64,000 nt of DNA from Winogradskyella aurantiaca (GTDB lineage: Bacteria; Bacteroidota; Bacteroidia; Flavobacteriales; Flavobacteriaceae): positions 186,001-250,000 of the forward strand of contig NZ_QKTV01000004.1 in assembly GCF_003362725.1 (NCBI RefSeq), written 5' to 3'. The notes below the pieces were generated by a model. It had not been told where the DNA came from. It made no database searches and worked only from the letters and a program-made list of their open reading frames with translations. The first letter of the stretch is position 1, and each line of letters starts with the position of its first letter. Made by a program: the position numbers and the translations under genes. Shown here piece by piece: positions 17,257 through 27,502 of this stretch.

Positions 17257-19941
17257 TTAAGAATTGGCTAAGTTAGGATTAAGCCACTTCGTAGCCTCTT
17301 CAATTGAAATGTTTCGACGTTTGGCATAATCTGCTAATTGGTCTTGTTTTATTTTTCCCAATCCAAAATATCTAGATTCGGGATTTCCAAAATAATAACC
17401 ACTGACACTTGCGGCTGGCCACATTGCTAAATTTTCGGTCAATCGCACCCCGATAGATTCTTCAACCTTTAACAACTTCCATATGGTCTTCTTTTCCAAA
17501 TGATCTGGGCAAGCCGGGTATCCAGGGGCTGGCCGTATACCTTTATACTCTTCTTTTATTAAGGATTCATTGCTTAGGTTCTCATGGGAGGCATATCCCC
17601 AATAGTCTTTTCTAACCTTTTCGTGTAAAAACTCAGCAAAGGCTTCGGCTAATCGATCAGCCAGGGCTTTAATCATTATTGAATTGTAATCATCATGATC
17701 TTTTTCAAAACCTGCAGCTAATTCGTCAGTTCCAAATCCTGTAGTCACACAAAAACAACCAATATAGTCCTTTGTCCCAGTTGTTTTTGGAGCTACAAAA
17801 TCTGCTAAAGCAAAGTTGGGCACACCTTCTCTTTTTTTAAGTTGCTGTCTCAAGGTTAAAAACGTGGCGATAGTTTCATTTCCTAAAGAATCAGGGGAGT
17901 AAATCTCAATATCATCATTTATTGAATTAGCAGGAAACAAACCAAAAACCACCTTGGCCTCAAGTAATTTTTCTTCCAAAACTCTATTTAAAAGTATTTG
18001 GGCATCCTCGAACAACTCAGTTGCTTGAGATCCTACCACGTCATCATTAAGTATCTCAGGATATTTTCCATGTAAATCCCAACTTCTAAAGAATGGTGAC
18101 CAGTCTATGTAAGGCACTAAAGTCTTTAAATCAAGAGACTCAATAACCTTAACTCCAAGTTTGTTGGGCTCAACCGGTTTAAAACTTTGCCAATCTATTT
18201 GAAACCTATTTTGTTGTGCCTGTTCGAGACTTAGGTAGTCTTTTATTTTACCTCGCTGAAGAAACTGTTCACGAAACTTATCATAGTCTGACCTAATGTT
18301 TTCCTTGTAAAGCTTGTTATTTTCTTGTAATAGATTACCCACCACTGTTACAGCTCGAGACGCATCGTTCACATGAACTACGGTATTAGAATAATGAGGT
18401 GCAATTTTTACCGCTGAATGCGCCTTAGAGGTAGTAGCCCCACCAATTAGCAATGGCACATCCATTGCCTCTTTTTCCATAGCCTGAGACACGTATACCA
18501 TTTCATCTAAAGATGGTGTTATTAAGCCACTAAGACCAATCACATCAACCTGCTCTTTTTTAGCGATCTCAATGATTTTATCTGCTGGCACCATAACCCC
18601 AAGGTCAATAATCTCGTAGTTGTTACACCCTAAGACCACGCTTACAATATTTTTGCCTATGTCATGAACATCACCTTTAACAGTGGCCATTAATATTTTA
18701 CCTGCATACTCTTGACCTCCTGTTTTTTCAGCCTCTATAAAAGGCTGTAGATAAGCTACTGCCTTCTTCATAACGCGTGCTGATTTTACCACTTGCGGCA
18801 AGAACATTTTTCCGCTGCCAAATAAATCTCCAACCACATTCATTCCAGTCATTAAATGTCCTTCAATCACCTCAATTGGTCTATTGACAGATTGTCTTGC
18901 CTCCTCTACATCATCCGTTATAAAGGCATCAATACCTTTTACTAGACTATGGGTTATCCGATCCTGTAAAGAATTGGAACGCCATTCCAGGACTGAGTCT
19001 TCAGATTTCTTTTTATCACCTTTTACAGTTTCTGCAAATGTGATCAAACGTTCAGTGGCATCGTCATTTCTATCAAAGAAAACATCCTCAACCAAATCCA
19101 AAAGCTCCCTGTCAATATCGTCGTAAACCTCAAGCATAGCTGGATTAACGATTCCCATACTCATACCGTATTGTATAGCATGGTATAAGAATGAGGAGTG
19201 CATAGCTTCACGAACCGTATTGTTTCCACGGAAAGAAAATGAAACGTTACTAACACCACCTGAAACATTGGCATAGGGCAAATTATCACGTATCCATTTC
19301 GTAGCTTCAAAAAAGTCTAGAGCATTTCTGCGATGTTCATTCATCCCTGTAGCAACGGGAAAAATATTGGGATCGAAAATTATATCCTGAGGTGGAAATT
19401 TTATCTTTTCAACGAGAACCTTATAGGAGCGCCGACATATTTCAATTCGCCTATCCAAGGTATCGGCCTGACCTTTTTCATCAAAGGCCATTACAATTAC
19501 AGCCGCACCATAGCGTCGAACCAACTTAGCTTGACGTATAAACTCTTCTTCGCCTTCTTTAAGGCTGATGGAATTGACCACGCACTTACCTTGAGCAACT
19601 TGTAAACCAGCCTCGATAATCTCCCACTTAGAACTATCAATCATAATGGGAATCTTAGCAATATCAGGTTCCGATGCTATTAGATTAAGGAAGGTCGTCA
19701 TAGCCTTTACACCATCCAGCATTCCCTCATCCATATTAACATCAAGGATTTGTGCACCCCCATCAACTTGATGGCGCGCTACCTCAATGGCCTCAGCGAA
19801 TTTTTCTTCCTTAATTAGACGTAAAAATTTTCTTGAACCTGTAACATTAGTACGCTCTCCAACGTTTATGAAATTACTTTCTGGAGTAACTACTAAGGGT
19901 TCTAAACCTGATAAGGTTAGGTACTGTTCTTGTTTGGTCAT
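17257..19941 (-). CDS. metH: Methionine synthase, pterin-, cobalamin- and activation-domain subunit
   Basis: 894 residues, equal to MetH without its N-terminal homocysteine domain. Order: pterin-binding TIM barrel ([14 protein letters not shown] near residue 24, about 1-300), cobalamin cap (about 340-410), B12 Rossmann domain with DVHDIGKNI, where H426 is the lower ligand, and the AdoMet activation domain (about 560-890; [14 protein letters not shown]). It transfers methyl from 5-methyl-THF via cobalamin to homocysteine bound by the partner encoded just upstream. The ATGA overlap with that gene (19938-19941) implies coupled, roughly equal synthesis. Split MetH is common in Bacteroidota. Confidence 0.96.
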   Translation of the reverse strand: MTKQEQYLTLSGLEPLVVTPESNFINVGERTNVTGSRKFLRLIKEEKFAEAIEVARHQVDGGAQILDVNMDEGMLDGVKAMTTFLNLIASEPDIAKIPIMIDSSKWEIIEAGLQVAQGKCVVNSISLKEGEEEFIRQAKLVRRYGAAVIVMAFDEKGQADTLDRRIEICRRSYKVLVEKIKFPPQDIIFDPNIFPVATGMNEHRRNALDFFEATKWIRDNLPYANVSGGVSNVSFSFRGNNTVREAMHSSFLYHAIQYGMSMGIVNPAMLEVYDDIDRELLDLVEDVFFDRNDDATERLITFAETVKGDKKKSEDSVLEWRSNSLQDRITHSLVKGIDAFITDDVEEARQSVNRPIEVIEGHLMTGMNVVGDLFGSGKMFLPQVVKSARVMKKAVAYLQPFIEAEKTGGQEYAGKILMATVKGDVHDIGKNIVSVVLGCNNYEIIDLGVMVPADKIIEIAKKEQVDVIGLSGLITPSLDEMVYVSQAMEKEAMDVPLLIGGATTSKAHSAVKIAPHYSNTVVHVNDASRAVTVVGNLLQENNKLYKENIRSDYDKFREQFLQRGKIKDYLSLEQAQQNRFQIDWQSFKPVEPNKLGVKVIESLDLKTLVPYIDWSPFFRSWDLHGKYPEILNDDVVGSQATELFEDAQILLNRVLEEKLLEAKVVFGLFPANSINDDIEIYSPDSLGNETIATFLTLRQQLKKREGVPNFALADFVAPKTTGTKDYIGCFCVTTGFGTDELAAGFEKDHDDYNSIMIKALADRLAEAFAEFLHEKVRKDYWGYASHENLSNESLIKEEYKGIRPAPGYPACPDHLEKKTIWKLLKVEESIGVRLTENLAMWPAASVSGYYFGNPESRYFGLGKIKQDQLADYAKRRNISIEEATKWLNPNLANS

Positions 19942-20942
19942 ACTGCAGGTTGAGCGATAGGTCTTGGTTGATATTTATTGGCTAAATCAGCAATAGCCTT
20001 AATATGATCTGGTGTCGTTCCACAACATCCGCCTATAATATTAACCAGACCATCCTTTAAATAAGAGTCTATTAAATCTCGCATTTGTTCTGGCGTCTGA
20101 TCATACTCCCCAAAGGCATTTGGTAAGCCTGCATTTGGGTGAGCTGATGTATAAAAATTAGTTTCTTTAGAAAGCCTTCTTAAATAAGGTTCCAGTTGTT
20201 CAGCTCCAAGAGCACAATTAAAACCAACACTAAGAAGAGGAATATGAGAAATAGAGATTAAAAAACCCTCTACAGTTTGCCCAGATAAGGTTCTACCTGA
20301 TGCATCAGTAATGGTTCCAGACACCATAACTGGCGGATTAATTTGGCGTTCTTCTTTAACTTCTTCAATGGCAAAAAGCGCTGCCTTTGCATTTAAGGTA
20401 TCAAAAATGGTTTCCACTAAGAGAATATCCGACCCACCGTCCAGTAATGCTTCCACCTGAGTTTTGTATGCCTCTCTCAACTCATCGAAAGTTATGGCCC
20501 TGTATTCTGGGCGGTTGACATCAGGAGATAAACTCGCTGTTTTGTTAGTTGGCCCTATACTACCAGCAACGAATCTTGGTTTGTCAGGGTTTGATGAGGA
20601 AAATTCATCTGCAACCCTTTTTGCTATTCTGGCAGATTCGTAGTTAAGTTCATATACCAAATCTTGCATCTGATAGTCTGCCATGGCAATTGTGGTTCCA
20701 GAAAATGTATTGGTTTCAACAATATCGGCACCAGCTTCAAAGTATTTGCGATGCACCTCAGCAATGGCCTCGGGTTGTGTCAAGGATAATAAATCATTGT
20801 TTCCTTTAAGAGGCTGATCGTAGTTTTTAAATCGATCTCCTCTAAAGTCCTCCTCGTTAAAATTATAGCGTTGAAGCATAGTTCCCATGGCCCCATCCAG
20901 CACTAATATACGCTCCTGTAACTCCTTGTAAATATCTTTCAT
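19938..20942 (-). CDS. metH: Methionine synthase, homocysteine-binding subunit
   Basis: 334 residues. A stand-alone homocysteine S-methyltransferase domain: [19 protein letters not shown] at the N-terminus, [15 protein letters not shown] in the middle, and the zinc ligands in SVGFNCALG and the C-terminal [11 protein letters not shown]. It supplies the homocysteine half of the split cobalamin-dependent methionine synthase. Its ATG shares one base with the preceding stop (TAATG) and its stop overlaps the next ATG by four bases, so three genes are tightly coupled. Confidence 0.95.
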   Translation of the reverse strand: MKDIYKELQERILVLDGAMGTMLQRYNFNEEDFRGDRFKNYDQPLKGNNDLLSLTQPEAIAEVHRKYFEAGADIVETNTFSGTTIAMADYQMQDLVYELNYESARIAKRVADEFSSSNPDKPRFVAGSIGPTNKTASLSPDVNRPEYRAITFDELREAYKTQVEALLDGGSDILLVETIFDTLNAKAALFAIEEVKEERQINPPVMVSGTITDASGRTLSGQTVEGFLISISHIPLLSVGFNCALGAEQLEPYLRRLSKETNFYTSAHPNAGLPNAFGEYDQTPEQMRDLIDSYLKDGLVNIIGGCCGTTPDHIKAIADLANKYQPRPIAQPAV

Positions 20943-22114
20943 TAGCCTAAAGCTTGTCTTAAATCATTAATAATATCCTCTTTATGTTCCAACCCCACTG
21001 AAACTCTAATTAACCCATCTGTTATACCTGTTTTTAAGCGATCATCTTGGGATAATTTTGCATGAGTTGTGGAAGATGGATGTGTTACGATGGTTCTGGT
21101 ATCACCCAAATTAGCAGAAAGAGTGCATAGTTTTATGGCATCTAAAAACTTTCTTCCCGCTTCAATCCCCCCTTTTATTTCAAATGCCACAATATTTCCC
21201 CCCAATCTCATTTGTTTTATTGCCAATTTTTGCTGCGGGTGAGATTTTAGGAAGGGATACTTCACAAAAGCAACATTTTTATGTGTCTCCAGAAATTTCG
21301 CTACTTCCATCGCATTCTCACAGTGTTTATCTACTCTTACTGGTAATGTCTCTAAACTTTTAGATAAGACCCAGGCATTAAATGGTGATAATGCGGGTCC
21401 TGAATTCCTAGCAAAGAAAGTGATTTTCTCAACTAAATCTGAGCGTCCCACTGTAACCCCGCCTAACACTCTACCTTGACCGTCCATTAGTTTAGTGGCC
21501 GAGTGAATCACTAAATCTGCACCAAATTTTATGGGTTGTTGCAAATAGGGGGTTGCGAAACAATTATCAATTATTAATAAGATGTCGTGTTTTCTGGCAA
21601 TATCTCCAAGAAACTCAATATCCAAAATGTCAACCGCTGGATTTGTTGGAGACTCGGCATAAATAACCTTTGTGTTTGCATTGATTAAACTCTCTACTTT
21701 CTCCAGCTCATGAATATTAAAATAATCAGTTGAAATATTCCATTTGGGCAGTACCGAGTTAAAGAGAACTTGAGTTGAACCAAATATATTTTGTAGTGAA
21801 ACGATGTGGTCTCCAGAGTCAAGTAAGGCAGCGAAAGTAGAAAAAACAGCGGACATTCCTGAAGCAAAAGCATAACCACTTTCAGCACCTTCCATTTTAC
21901 AAACTTTTTCTATGAATTCAGTTGTATTTGGATTGGAGTAGCGACTGTAAACATTGCGTTTCTTCTCATCTGCAAAAGATGCTCGCATATCTTCAGCATC
22001 TTCAAATACATAACTCGAGGTGAGATACAGTGGATTAGAATGTTCTAAAAATTGTGACCGTTCTATTTGTGTGCGAATCGCTTCAGTTTCAAACTGGTTT
22101 TCATTCATAGGCAT
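20942..22114 (-). CDS. O-succinyl/acetylhomoserine sulfhydrylase (MetZ-type Cys/Met PLP enzyme)
   Basis: 390 residues of the Cys/Met metabolism PLP family. SRYSNPNTTEFIEKVCKMEGAE, VIYAESPTNPAVDILDI, the PLP-binding DNCFATPYLQQP and the Schiff-base lysine in HSATKLMDGQGR are all present. The length and the GQGR after the lysine fit MetZ-like sulfhydrylases, which make homocysteine directly from an activated homoserine and sulfide; cystathionine gamma-synthase activity cannot be excluded. As the operon also carries MetY and an acetyltransferase domain, the acyl group used by this second enzyme is unclear. Confidence 0.88.
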   Translation of the reverse strand: MPMNENQFETEAIRTQIERSQFLEHSNPLYLTSSYVFEDAEDMRASFADEKKRNVYSRYSNPNTTEFIEKVCKMEGAESGYAFASGMSAVFSTFAALLDSGDHIVSLQNIFGSTQVLFNSVLPKWNISTDYFNIHELEKVESLINANTKVIYAESPTNPAVDILDIEFLGDIARKHDILLIIDNCFATPYLQQPIKFGADLVIHSATKLMDGQGRVLGGVTVGRSDLVEKITFFARNSGPALSPFNAWVLSKSLETLPVRVDKHCENAMEVAKFLETHKNVAFVKYPFLKSHPQQKLAIKQMRLGGNIVAFEIKGGIEAGRKFLDAIKLCTLSANLGDTRTIVTHPSSTTHAKLSQDDRLKTGITDGLIRVSVGLEHKEDIINDLRQALG

Positions 22115-22119
22115 TGTAA

Positions 22120-25100
22120 CTAATTATTTTTTTCGGCTAAGCGCAGGATATCCCCAAAAACACCTCTTGCGGTGACGGAGGCTCCTGCTCCTGCTCCTTG
22201 AATCACTACCGGATGTTCTCCATAACTCTCCGTATAAATTTCAAATAAGGAATCTGCTCCCTTTAAAGATCCAAGGGGAGATTGTTTAGGCACAGAGACC
22301 AACTTTACATCTAAGGTTGCCCCATTCTCATCAGCCAAATCACCATACAAATCTCCTACATATCTCAAGACATGTCCATCCTCCTGTTTTGCTTTTTTCT
22401 GTTTGAAAATCGGGTTCATTTCATCAATTCTTGTTAAAAATTCGGAAGTACTGATATCCCTTAAATTATCAGGAATTAAATTTTCAATACGTATATCACT
22501 TAACTCATTGTGTAGGTCTAACTCGCGAGCAAGGATCAACAACTTTCTCGCCACATCATTGCCATTTAAATCTTCTCTTGGATCTGGCTCTGTATAACCC
22601 TTATCCAAAGCATCCTGGAGGACCCTTGAAAATGCAATATCATCTTCCGAAAATGTATTAAATAAATAACTTAAAGATCCTGAAAAGACCCCTCTAATTC
22701 GCACTATATTTTCTCCAGAAAGATGGAATAATTTAATAGTATCAATTAATGGTAGACCAGCTCCTACATTAGTCTCATACAAATAGGTTTTTTGATGTTT
22801 AGCTAATACTTGTCTGAGAGAATCATAAAACTCTAAGTCGATGGTATTTCCAATTTTATTTGATGATACCAGGTCAAATCCTTCTTCAATCAACCTTACA
22901 TAGTTGGACACAAATTCTAGACTCGCCGTGTTATCAATGGCAATCAGATTTTCTAAGTGGTTAGCTTCTGCAAACTCTAAAACATCATCAATTGTATAAT
23001 CAACTCCTTCTGCCTTTATCTCCTCGCGCCAGTCTGCACTAACACCATCTCTTTTTAATAATACTCTGGTCGAATTGGCAATTGCGAAAATATTGAGTTT
23101 AATACCTTTTCTTTTTTTAATTTCACTGGTTGAAGAAACAATCTGGTCTACCAAGGCAGAACCTACAGTACCATGACCAAAAATTGCTAGATTTATTTTC
23201 TTCGAAATTCCAAAAATCTCACCATGAATAACGTTAAGCGCTTTGTTTAACTGTGGTTTTCTAACCACGACACTAACATTGTTACCTGAAACTGTATTAT
23301 TAAATAATAGTGGCGTTATTTGATTTTTTATAAGTCTGTTAAAGGGCTTATGAAAGGTAGCAAGCCTTTGCCCCACAATAGAAATAACGGCCACATCATC
23401 CATAACACTAATTTTATTAATATCCTGGACATAAAAATCATTCTCAAATTCGCGCTCTAAAGCGAGGACAGCACTAGACGCATCCTGCTTTGGAATCACC
23501 AATCCAATGCCTCTTTCTGAAGATCCCTGAGAAATGATACTTACGCTGATATTCTGTAAACTCATCGCTCTAAAAATCCTGGCATCTACACCTACTTTAC
23601 CGAGTAAGCCGCGACCTTCGATATTTATAAGTGCAACGTCATCCAACACAGAAAGCGAGCAAATTCCATTAGAATTACCTTGCGCAGTGATTAAAGTACC
23701 ACCGTCTTCTGGATTAAAAGTGTTTAATATTCGTAAAGGAATATTTTTTTCAATCAAAGGAATTATTGTTTTTGCATGCAGAATATTAGTTCCAAAATTG
23801 GCCAACTCGTTGGCCTCATTAAAAGACAACTTTTCTATCTTTTTAGCTTCCTGCACTAAGCCAGGATCAGCTGTATAAATTCCATTGACATGTGTGTAGT
23901 TTTGCAATTCTTCGGCATCCAAGTAATTGGCCAATAATGATGCTGTATAATTGCTTCCATTTCTTCCTAGAGTAGTTGTTTTGTTGTCCTTGTTGGAGGC
24001 TATAAAGCCAGTCACCACATTTACTTGAGTTCCGTTCTGATTCTTAAAATAATTAAGTACATTCTTTTTAGACAGCGCATCGATTGGCTTAGCATTTCCA
24101 TATGAATCATCAGTCTTAATTAAGGTCCTAGCATCGGTAGCTTTAGCTTTTATTCCATTATCTCTTAATAAGGCAGCAATTTGTTTTACAGAGATAAGTT
24201 CGCCCTGTGCCAATATTTCATCTTTGACCTTAACACTCGAATCCCCTAATAACTGAACACCTCTCAGCAGACTATCCAATCTAGTATACTCCTTGGATAA
24301 ATCAATATCTACCACCTCATCCTGATAGACTTTAAAGTCCTCTAAATCCCTCTGATGAAACTCCCCCTTCACAGCTTTGTTAAGCATGGTTTCCAGCTCG
24401 TCTGTAGCCTTTCCTCTCGCCGAAACTACAACTGCAATCTTCTCCTGATTCTTTATCTTATCAGTTATAATAGAAATAACCCGTTCAAGGCCTTGTCCAT
24501 TAGCTAGGGATCTACCCCCAAATTTTAATATTTTCATTTTTTTGTTTGCTCTTTCCGGCATAAAAATTTCCTCAACGATTTGTTTTAATTGGTCGAATTC
24601 CATCAAAAAAGCATCATGTCCAAAAATTGAGTTAATCTCATTGTAAGTGACATTTGATTTTGATTGTGCAAGCTGTTTTTGAGTTTCAATATTCTCATCC
24701 GCAGTAAAAAACAAATCTGAATCCACAGCAATGATGGTAATCTTTGATTTTACAGTACTCAGAACCTTTTCTGAACTTCCTCTACCTTTGGTAACATCAA
24801 TCGTTCGTAGCAATTGATTCATAAGCTTATATGCTGGCAATTGGAAGCGTTCTTGCAATTTCTTGCCATGGTGCAGCAGCCAACTCTCAACATTGAATAT
24901 TTGTAACTCCTCATTGACAGATCGTTGAAACCGCTCCTTAAAAGATTCTGGTGTACGATAGGACAACATTGCATGCATCCTTGCATCATGAACAGGATTT
25001 TTTGAATTCACTAAAAATTGCTCCTGGATCTGACAATTAGCAATAAGCCAATCTGTAGATTTCCAATCTGTAGCAATAGGTATCAAATGCTCTGTTAAGG

Positions 25101-25518
25101 CTGGCTCCAGTACCGCCATTTCCCAGGCTATACCTCCACCCAATGAACCACCTATGATAGCAAAAAGCTCTTTAATTTCAAGCTCTTCTAGGCCGCTTAT
25201 GAATATCCGGGCGATATCACGAGCAACAAAAGCTTTGTAGTTGTCTATAATACAACCATCATATCCATTCCCAGGAATATTAAATGAAAGTACGGTATAG
25301 CGATTTGTATCAATAACCTTGTCTTCACCTATTAATTCAGACCACCAACCATTCTCACCGGTAACATTAGAATTACCTGTTAGAGCATGGTTTACCAATA
25401 CAAGAGGAGCTTCATGTAAGGGCCTACCAAATAACTGATAGGACAGGTTAATCCTATTTATCAACACTCCACTTAGCGTGGTATAATCTGTAATTCGAAT
25501 ATGTTGTAAGGCTCCCAT
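22120..25518 (-). CDS. Homoserine O-acetyltransferase - aspartokinase - homoserine dehydrogenase fusion
   Basis: 1132 residues with three catalytic units in one frame. Residues 1-327 are a MetX-type alpha/beta hydrolase: nucleophile S125 in GGSLGGG, D268 in DSDLF and H301 in GHDAFL form a complete triad. Residues 328 to about 780 are aspartokinase (MKILKFGGRSL, then TTLGRNGSNYTA) with two ACT domains. The rest is homoserine dehydrogenase (LAIFGHGTVGSALVD; NVGAGLPLIDT). The part from 328 on, 805 residues, matches ordinary ThrA. M328 at 24537 could also be an internal start giving free ThrA. The fusion joins the first, third and acetylation steps from aspartate towards methionine. Confidence 0.93.
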   Translation of the reverse strand: MGALQHIRITDYTTLSGVLINRINLSYQLFGRPLHEAPLVLVNHALTGNSNVTGENGWWSELIGEDKVIDTNRYTVLSFNIPGNGYDGCIIDNYKAFVARDIARIFISGLEELEIKELFAIIGGSLGGGIAWEMAVLEPALTEHLIPIATDWKSTDWLIANCQIQEQFLVNSKNPVHDARMHAMLSYRTPESFKERFQRSVNEELQIFNVESWLLHHGKKLQERFQLPAYKLMNQLLRTIDVTKGRGSSEKVLSTVKSKITIIAVDSDLFFTADENIETQKQLAQSKSNVTYNEINSIFGHDAFLMEFDQLKQIVEEIFMPERANKKMKILKFGGRSLANGQGLERVISIITDKIKNQEKIAVVVSARGKATDELETMLNKAVKGEFHQRDLEDFKVYQDEVVDIDLSKEYTRLDSLLRGVQLLGDSSVKVKDEILAQGELISVKQIAALLRDNGIKAKATDARTLIKTDDSYGNAKPIDALSKKNVLNYFKNQNGTQVNVVTGFIASNKDNKTTTLGRNGSNYTASLLANYLDAEELQNYTHVNGIYTADPGLVQEAKKIEKLSFNEANELANFGTNILHAKTIIPLIEKNIPLRILNTFNPEDGGTLITAQGNSNGICSLSVLDDVALINIEGRGLLGKVGVDARIFRAMSLQNISVSIISQGSSERGIGLVIPKQDASSAVLALEREFENDFYVQDINKISVMDDVAVISIVGQRLATFHKPFNRLIKNQITPLLFNNTVSGNNVSVVVRKPQLNKALNVIHGEIFGISKKINLAIFGHGTVGSALVDQIVSSTSEIKKRKGIKLNIFAIANSTRVLLKRDGVSADWREEIKAEGVDYTIDDVLEFAEANHLENLIAIDNTASLEFVSNYVRLIEEGFDLVSSNKIGNTIDLEFYDSLRQVLAKHQKTYLYETNVGAGLPLIDTIKLFHLSGENIVRIRGVFSGSLSYLFNTFSEDDIAFSRVLQDALDKGYTEPDPREDLNGNDVARKLLILARELDLHNELSDIRIENLIPDNLRDISTSEFLTRIDEMNPIFKQKKAKQEDGHVLRYVGDLYGDLADENGATLDVKLVSVPKQSPLGSLKGADSLFEIYTESYGEHPVVIQGAGAGASVTARGVFGDILRLAEKNN

Positions 25519-25573
25519 TTTATTAATTAAACTATTGGTACTAATCGCTATACAAATACTTGTCTTCTAGATG

Positions 25574-26866
25574 TTATGCCGTTATCGGTTTCTGAATTTC
25601 TGTAAATACCTCTTTCAAGTCTGCCTTTAAATCTTCAATAGATTCAAGTCCAACTGACAACCTTATAAGGTCTTTAGTAACCCCGGTACTTTCTTGGGCT
25701 TCATCACTCAATTGCTGGTGGGTAGTACTAGCAGGATGAATTATTAGAGATTTGGTGTCACCAATATTAGCCAACAAAGAGAATAATTTAGTTTTGTCTG
25801 CCACAGTTTTAGCAGCCTCATAACCTCCTTTAACTCCAAAAGTGACAATACCACTTTGCCCTTCAGGAAGGTATTTCTCTGCCAACAATTTATATGGGCT
25901 CGAATCTAAACCAGGGTAGTTAACCCACGCGACTTCCTCTTGTACTTGAAGCCACTTAGCCAATTCAAGAGCGTTTTCACTATGCTTCTTAATTCTAATC
26001 TCTAAAGTCTCGAGTCCCTGGATTATTTGAAACGCATTAAAGGGACTTAAGGCCCCGCCATAATCTCTAAGACCTTCAATTCTAACTTTAGCAATAAATG
26101 CAGCTGCCTCAAGTGCCTCAGAATATACCAAGCCGTGGTATCCTGGTGACGGTTCTGTAAACTCAGGGAACTTACCATTAGCCCAATCAAAGGTTCCTGC
26201 ATCAATTATAACGCCACCAAGTGCTGTACCATTACCATTGATGTATTTGGTTAGGGAGTGAATGACAATATTAGCTCCATGCTCTATTGGATTTAACAGA
26301 TACGGTGTTGCCACTGTATTATCAACAATTAGCGGTACTTGATGGGACTTAGCCTGTTCGGAAATAGACTGAATATCTAATACGTCTAGCTTAGGATTTC
26401 CTAAGGATTCTATAAAAAACACACGTGTGTTTTCCTGAGCAGCTTCTTTAAAACTATCTGGTTCGGACGGATCTACAAACGTAGTGGTTATGCCATGCCT
26501 TGGTAGCGTTACACTAAGCAGATTATAAGTTCCACCATACAAACTATTTGAAGCTACAATATGGTCCCCAGCTCTTAGTAATGTTAATAATGAAGTAGCA
26601 ATAGCAGAAGTACCTGAAGCGGTCACCACTGCAGCAATACCTCCTTCAAGAGCCGCAAGTCGCTGCTCAAGAATATCATTTGTTGGATTGTTGATTCGGG
26701 TATAGATATTACCCGTTTCTGCCAATGCAAATAAATTAGCCGCATGATCAGAATCATTAAATACATAGGCTGTTGATTGATAAATAGGAACTGCTCTGGT
26801 TCCTGCATTGGACGTTACGTCATGTCCGGCATGTAATGCCTTTGTTGCAAATTTTTGTGCACTCAT
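25574..26866 (-). CDS. metY: O-acetylhomoserine aminocarboxypropyltransferase (sulfhydrylase)
   Basis: 430 residues, the length typical of MetY and longer than MetB/MetZ. It forms homocysteine from O-acetylhomoserine and sulfide. Visible are IYTRINNPTNDILEQRLAALEGG, DNTVATPYLLNP, the lysine in HSLTKYINGNGTALGG and the MetY-type insertion around PSPGYHGLVYSE. First gene of the long methionine operon, directly downstream of the SAM-I riboswitch; the acetyltransferase fusion that makes its substrate follows 55 nt later. Confidence 0.94.
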   Translation of the reverse strand: MSAQKFATKALHAGHDVTSNAGTRAVPIYQSTAYVFNDSDHAANLFALAETGNIYTRINNPTNDILEQRLAALEGGIAAVVTASGTSAIATSLLTLLRAGDHIVASNSLYGGTYNLLSVTLPRHGITTTFVDPSEPDSFKEAAQENTRVFFIESLGNPKLDVLDIQSISEQAKSHQVPLIVDNTVATPYLLNPIEHGANIVIHSLTKYINGNGTALGGVIIDAGTFDWANGKFPEFTEPSPGYHGLVYSEALEAAAFIAKVRIEGLRDYGGALSPFNAFQIIQGLETLEIRIKKHSENALELAKWLQVQEEVAWVNYPGLDSSPYKLLAEKYLPEGQSGIVTFGVKGGYEAAKTVADKTKLFSLLANIGDTKSLIIHPASTTHQQLSDEAQESTGVTKDLIRLSVGLESIEDLKADLKEVFTEIQKPITA

Positions 26867-26961
26867 TTTTCTAGTCTTTTTGAGTTAATAATGATTAAAC
26901 CAAAAGTCAAATGCGCCTTATAAAAGACGTACTTAATAGAAAAATGTTATAAGAAATTATA

Positions 26962-26983
26962 CCAATTACAGATGGGTAATTGG
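26962..26983 (-). promoter_or_regulatory. Candidate expression-platform hairpin of the SAM-I riboswitch
   Basis: Stem CCAATTAC/GTAATTGG (8 bp, 6-nt loop) a few nt after the aptamer. The following sequence TATAATTTCTTATAAC is not a clean U-tract, so a terminator is possible but unproven. Confidence 0.5.
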
Positions 26984-26989
26984 GTTTGG

Positions 26990-27112
26990 GTTATCTACCT
27001 CAAAGCAGGGATAAATGAATCACTCTTTAAGTAGAATTTAGCACCTTCTTCAATAAATTTGAAGGGTTGCTAAGGCTTCACAGGGTCTATTCCCTCCACC
27101 TTTCTTGATAAC
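26990..27112 (-). ncRNA. SAM-I riboswitch (S-box leader) of the methionine operon
   Basis: On the minus strand the aptamer opens with P1 GTTATC (27112-27107) closing with GATAAC (26995-26990). Between them lie the conserved SAM-I blocks AAGAAAGGTGGAGGGA, CCCTGTGAAGCC, TAGCAACCC and AAGGTGCTAAATTC, in the right order. Family knowledge: SAM binding stabilises P1 and turns expression off. It precedes metY and so would control the whole minus-strand operon. Confidence 0.94.
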
Positions 27113-27142
27113 ATTTCAATAAGAATTTGAACTTTATGAGCA

Positions 27143-27150
27143 CAAATATT
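27143..27150 (-). promoter_or_regulatory. Probable -7 element of the methionine operon promoter
   Basis: AATATTTG on the minus strand, one mismatch from TAnnTTTG, lies about 31 nt upstream of the riboswitch P1 strand. T-rich sequence with a TTTG lies about 20 nt further upstream. Confidence 0.4.
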
Positions 27151-27203
27151 GCAACACAAAAAATTAAAAAACAAATTATTTGAATAAAAAAAATGAATTT
27201 AAC

Positions 27204-27275
27204 GTTGTCTTAATACCTGCTCCTTTATCATTCGTTAGGATCTTTTTTTAACGAAGATGGACACATTAAGACAGC
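27204..27275. repeat. Nested inverted repeat between the two SAM riboswitches
   Basis: Outer arms GTTGTCTTAAT (27204-27214) and ATTAAGACAGC (27265-27275) pair over 11 positions with one G-T. Inside them TTCGTTA (27231-27237) pairs with TAACGAA (27249-27255). The result is a two-tier hairpin of 72 nt. It belongs to neither aptamer and to no ORF. It could be a small RNA, an operator pair or a decayed element. Confidence 0.7.
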
Positions 27276-27409
27276 TAATTAAGCAAAACTTGAGGGATAA
27301 CTATTTACACATAACTGCACAACATAGCCCGGGTTTTGGATGAGTGAACATTAACAAAATTTTATTTTCAACTAATTCTTAGAACGTTTTTTTCTTCTCT
27401 TTTAATCTG

Positions 27410-27417
27410 TATTTTTG
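27410..27417 (+). promoter_or_regulatory. -7 promoter element of metK (TATTTTTG)
   Basis: Exact match to TAnnTTTG, 12 nt before the SAM-II aptamer, so the riboswitch would sit at the very 5' end of the metK transcript. The -33 region is T-rich without a clear TTTG. Confidence 0.6.
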
Positions 27418-27428
27418 CGAGATTAATA

Positions 27429-27482
27429 AGAGGAATGATTTGACTGATTGCAACCTCTGCATAAAAAATGCTAAAGCAGTGT
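27429..27482 (+). ncRNA. SAM-II riboswitch of metK
   Basis: P1 is AGAGG (27429-27433) with CCTCT (27454-27458). The loop carries the conserved GATTTGACTGATTGCAA, and downstream AAAAAATGCTAAAGCAG provides the pseudoknot strand; ACTG (27443-27446) can pair with CAGT (27477-27480). This is the compact H-type pseudoknot order of SAM-II (GAUUUAACCGUAUUGCAA ... AUAAAUG.AGCUAAA in the structurally known metX example). SAM-II is reported from Proteobacteria and some Bacteroidota. Binding of SAM would shut off SAM synthetase. Confidence 0.87.
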
Positions 27483-27502
27483 TATGCTCTCCCTGCACTT
27501 AC

